DNA of 64,000 bases from Dolomedes plantarius (taxonomy: Eukaryota; Arthropoda; Arachnida; Araneae; Dolomedidae), in contig OU015501.1 in the NCBI GenBank assembly GCA_907164885.2, positions 59,553,619-59,617,618 of the forward strand, read 5' to 3'. Shown here one piece after another: positions 60,766-64,000 of the stretch. The stretch's first letter is position 1. The number at the start of each line of letters is the position of its first letter. The notes under the pieces are model-generated. The model ran no database searches. It saw only the letters and a list, made by a program, of their open reading frames with translations, and was not told where the DNA came from. A program made the translations under genes and the position numbers.

Positions 60766-62737
60766 ATGCCTCGTCGAAAACAGCGATCATCTTTTAATCA
60801 AGTATCCGAGTTCGACAGAGGAAGGATAGTAGCCTACCGAGATTGTGGATTATCTTTCAGGGAAATCGGTAGTCGTGTTGGACGAAACCAAACAACTGTA
60901 ATGCAGATATGTGATCGCTGGATGCAGGAGGGTACGACGGACCGGCGTGTTCGATCGCATCCACCTCAGCGCACCACTTCACGTGATGACAGGCAAATTG
61001 TGCGCATGGCAGTGATGGATCGCTCAGTCACATCACGAACCATAGCACAGCACATGCAGTCTGTAACGCATCATCCAGTGTCTGTGCGTACCATTCGACG
61101 CCGTTTACAGCAGAGTGGTAGGTCCGCAAGACGTCCATTGCTTTGTCTACCCTTGACGCAGAACCACAGACGTCTCCGCCGCCAATGGTGCGATGACAGA
61201 AGGATGTGGACGGCAGAATGGAATGAAATTGTCTTTACTGACGAGTCACGCTTCTGTCTGCAACACAACGATGGTCGCATTCGAGTCTGGAGACACCGTG
61301 AAGAGAGGATGCTGAACAGCTGCGTTATGCACCGCCACACTGGTCCTGCACCGGGTATTATGGTATGGGGCGGTATTGGATATCACTCTCGCACACCTCT
61401 AGTACGCATTACCGGTACTTTAAACAGCCAGCGCTACATCTTCGAGGTGTTGGAGCCAGTTGTCCTTCCTTACCTGCAGGGCTTGCCCACAGCCATATTT
61501 CAACAGGATAATGCGCGACCACACGTGGCACGTATTGTCCAACGGTTCTTCGTCAATCGCCAGATTGAATTGCTTCCCTGGCCGCCTCGCTCTCCGGATC
61601 TTTCACCGATAGAAAACATGTGGTCCATGGTTGCTCTACGATTGACCGAGATTCCATCCCCAGCTGCCACAGCAGATCAACTTTGGCAACGTGTGGAAGC
61701 TGTTTGGTCTGCTGTACCCCAAGAACTCATCCAAAGTCTCTTTGAATCTGTTACGGAATTGAGCCGCTAGAACCTGGCGGCTCTCCCAACAAAAAAGGTT
61801 AAGATTTGGGGGCAGGAATGCCCCAAACTTTACTAATAGCTAAGAGTGCAGAGTCGTACTGGCTAGCAGGGAAGGTTGGACTCTTAATCTTTAGATATAG
61901 TCAGAGCAACGCTAGCTAGCTTGTTGTGTGATATGCAAGATGTTAAAAAGACGTACGAAGGTCTAAGTAAAATAAAAATACATTTATTTAGAAAAACGAC
62001 ATTAAAGTGTCTTGTTTACAGACGCACTACACAGCTCGTAGTGTTATTCTAAAAAGTTGGCTTTGTGGTACTCTTACCGAGGTGTAGAAAAAAAGTAAAA
62101 AGGGTCAACTCACAGTTGGTCGAGGCAAAGTTTTACCATCGTAAAAATACTTAAAGTAGATAGTGCCTTCCTGGCACAAAAACCATCCCGTGGCTACCTG
62201 CGGGCATGCAAGGCCGAGACGACTAGAGCATCAGTGCACTGCTGGCAAGTTGGTCGCCGCCTCCTAATACGGGTTCTCGGTAGAGCCTGGCTTTCAAAAC
62301 CGAGCTGCGCTGAGTCGTGCTAGATCATCTCATCGCTTCCCAGCAACTATCACTCACCCACACAGTCTAATACACCGTCTAAGTGATCGGGCTGGGTATT
62401 TATACCGGCGTCGACCGCCGCGCTCCCTCGTGGCAGGAGAATAGCAAAGTTAATTATGCTAATTTTACGTGATGTGCGTTGACGTCATTCTTAACTGATG
62501 GTATGGCGTCATCGTTGGGTGAATGACGTCGTTAGGCTGGCATGACGCAACTGGCGTCTGACGGTGCTTACACATTGCTGTGGAGGTGGGAAATGATGTA
62601 AATACATCGCTCTTGCTACGTGGCTGGAAGGTTAGGGGAAGAAGAGGAAAGCTAATCGGGATTTTTCCCTAACAGAATCAACACCGAGGTGTGTGGCAGC
62701 GGTGATCTCCAACAATGGCGGCTACTCTGGCTACTGA
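60766..62737 (+). pseudogene. Tc1 DD34E transposase interrupted by solo LTR
   Basis: The frame is open from MPRRKQRSSFNQVSEFDRGR at 60766 through VFTDESRF, FQQDNARPHV and SPDLSPIENMW to SLFES, then enters the LTR and stops at 61770. The last 20 or so codons lie beyond the LTR (62680-62737, ending NNGGYSGY). Comparing with the protein at 32389, I count about 16 differences over 336 residues. The DNA-binding and catalytic parts are whole; only the tail is replaced by VTELSR. Confidence 0.93.
61749..62674. mobile_element. Solo LTR with 5-bp target duplication
   Basis: 926 bp, begins TGTTACGG and ends CCCTAACA, flanked by GAATC at 61744-61748 and 62675-62679. In the intact relative (32156 element) GAATC occurs once at this place, which proves the insertion. 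Contains AATAAAAATACATTTATTTA near 61970 and TATTTATA near 62396. No ORF. The parent retrotransposon is not identified. Confidence 0.95.
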
Positions 62738-62875
62738 TTTTGGCAGGAACCACACTTCACAGAAGTCTATAAATTTAATCATTTGATACTTGGTCAACAT
62801 GTTATCTACAAAATAAATTTTGTTGTGATATCTCTTGTCTTTCTTGGTGTTGCAATTTGGGTGGCCAGCAGTGTA

Positions 62876-63240
62876 CAAGAAACAATCGACTGATATCACT
62901 AGGATAGATGACTTGACAAGACAGGATTTAAGCAAATAATGGCAGAATATTTAAGCCCCATTGCTGAATGCCACACTTAGCATGCATATACTTTAAGAAG
63001 TTAAATATTTAAGAATATAAAGAACTAGCTCTTTACCCGGCATTGCCTGGGTATTTATTTATTCTAATTTTTTATTAGACAGGAAAAGGAATGAATTCTA
63101 CCTATAGTGTAAAATCTAAGTAATTTTATTTACAGGTATTTAAAAATGTATGTACAGTATACAAGTTATAAAGAAAAATTACAAATTCACTTTAATATTA
63201 ATTTAACTCAAAACTTGATTATAAACAGCATTTTTAGTTT
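62876..63240. repeat. Intron with RTE-like repeat end
   Basis: AACTAGCTCTTTACCCGGCA, then TTGCCTGGGTA near 63025-63055 is a widespread animal repeat end (form ACTAGCTG..ACCCGGCGTTGCCCGGGTA), often tied to RTE-type LINEs. The rest is unrecognised. Confidence 0.45.
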
Positions 63241-63840
63241 CCCTATTCATCACAGCGATCCTGAAAACTATGGATTTGACATTACTCTCGGTTGTTTTCA
63301 ACATTTTGTTTTTACCTCTTCTTCCCCCTCCAATGGTAATGCGAGGTTTAACTTATACTTAAATGGCATCAGGAGTGTCCCTATTCATCTCAGTGACCCC
63401 AAAAACTATGGATTCAACACTACTATCGGTCATTTTGGGCATTTTATTTTCGCCCTTCTCCCCCCCCCCCAATTCTGCTCGGAGGCTTACCTTGCACTTA
63501 AACGGCATCCCTATTCATCGCTACAACCCCAATATTTATGGATTCGACACTACTCTTGGTCATTTTGGACATTTTAATTCCCTCCTTATAACCCCCTCCC
63601 CCCTAATGCTGATGGGGCTAAACTTCAATTATACGGAATCGGGAGTGTCCCTATTCATCTCAGTGACCCCGAAAACTATGGATTTGACACTGCTCTCAGT
63701 CATTTTGGACATTTTATATTCACCCCTCCCCTAATTCTGATGGGGCTGGACTTACACTTCAATGGCATCAGGAGTGTCACTGTTCATCTCAGCAACCCCA
63801 AAAACTATGATTCAACACTAATATCAGTAGTTTTCGATTA
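63241..63840. repeat. Tandem repeat, 130-140-bp unit, about five copies
   Basis: The start motif CCCTATTCATC recurs at 63241, 63379, 63509, 63649 and 63779 (last copy altered), so units are 138, 130, 140 and 130 bases. Each has GTGACCCCAAAAACTATGGAT, here shortened to the common GACCCCAAAAACTATGGATT, then CATTTTGGACATTTTA and a C-rich part. ORFs across it are by-products. Confidence 0.9.
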
Positions 63841-63869
63841 TTTTTACATGTCCCCTTGTTCCCCTAGGG

Positions 63870-64000
63870 CAGTGGTCGGCAAACCGTGGCTCGCGAGCCA
63901 CATGTGGCTCTTTGGCTCCTTCAGTGTGGCTCTTCCACAAAATACCACGTGTGATTGAAACTTCGTGATGACTGGTTTTCTCATTTCTGTTTTCACATAC
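63870..64000. mobile_element. Left end of a hAT-like element
   Basis: CAGTGGTCGGCAAACCGTGG, then CTCGCGAGCCACATGTGGCT and CTTTGG is a typical hAT terminus; preceded by CCCTAGGG (63862-63869), a plausible 8-base target. The other end lies beyond the window. Confidence 0.65.

Larger units (their letters stand above)
60535..62873 (+). mobile_element. Tc1-like element split by a solo LTR
   Basis: TIRs CACTGCTGGCCACTGTAAAT and CACTGCTGGCCACCCAAATT (read inward), TA at 60533-60534 and 62874-62875. Without the LTR and its duplication it is about 1408 bp, the size of the element at 32156. Lies in a KIAA0319L-like intron. Confidence 0.95.

Noticed and set aside
63146..63958. Three overlapping + strand ORFs of up to 143 codons
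   Set aside because: They cross a tandem repeat in all frames; a repeat by-product, not a gene.

Overview
This is a window of animal nuclear DNA: very A+T-rich, with intron-split genes, long (TA)n microsatellites and dense mobile elements. The mix points to an arthropod, most likely a spider. It combines several Tc1/mariner families, piggyBac-like elements with TTAA sites, hAT and pogo-like MITEs, and a Ty3/gypsy-type element with a SCAN-like gag. The taxonomic call is inference from remembered family resemblance, not a search.

Two host genes are supported by exons whose splice signals and phases all agree. On the + strand, the last three exons of an RNF217-type RBR E3 ubiquitin ligase lie at 1-66, 9935-10136 and 16355-16581; they encode the end of IBR, the catalytic RING2/Rcat and a C-terminal membrane segment. 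On the - strand, ten exons of a KIAA0319/KIAA0319L-type protein run from 60353 down to 46997; they encode PKD domains, a Cys-rich module, one membrane helix and a short cytoplasmic tail. The genes converge tail to tail across about 30 kb.

Layout. 0-16.6 kb: RNF217 introns holding a DD41D mariner, a broken Tc1, a solo-LTR-like unit, long TA/GT tracts, a large near-perfect palindrome, a gutted mariner and a piggyBac-like MITE with an exon-like ORF. 16.6-21 kb: probable long 3' UTR. 21-29 kb: LINE debris and a Ty3/gypsy-type element (gag, protease, integrase, no reverse transcriptase seen) invaded by a Tc1 and a hAT MITE. 29-34.5 kb: four back-to-back TA-target DNA transposons separated by (TA)n, including a Tc1 with an intact 346-aa transposase. 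34.5-47 kb: A+T-rich DNA with a hAT remnant, a TIR element carrying a decayed ORF of a multicopy arthropod family, an old Tc1 and a nest of piggyBac-like and pogo-like elements. 47-64 kb: the KIAA0319L-like gene, its introns holding SINEs, LINE and gypsy debris, a MITE and a Tc1 copy split by a solo LTR with a clean 5-bp duplication. The end of the window has a 130-140-bp tandem repeat and the start of a hAT element.

The strongest leads are the TIR element at 40020-41755, the protease-then-integrase order of the gypsy-type element, the 176-bp palindrome with a TA core, the piggyBac nest, and an amber codon shared by two Tc1 copies.
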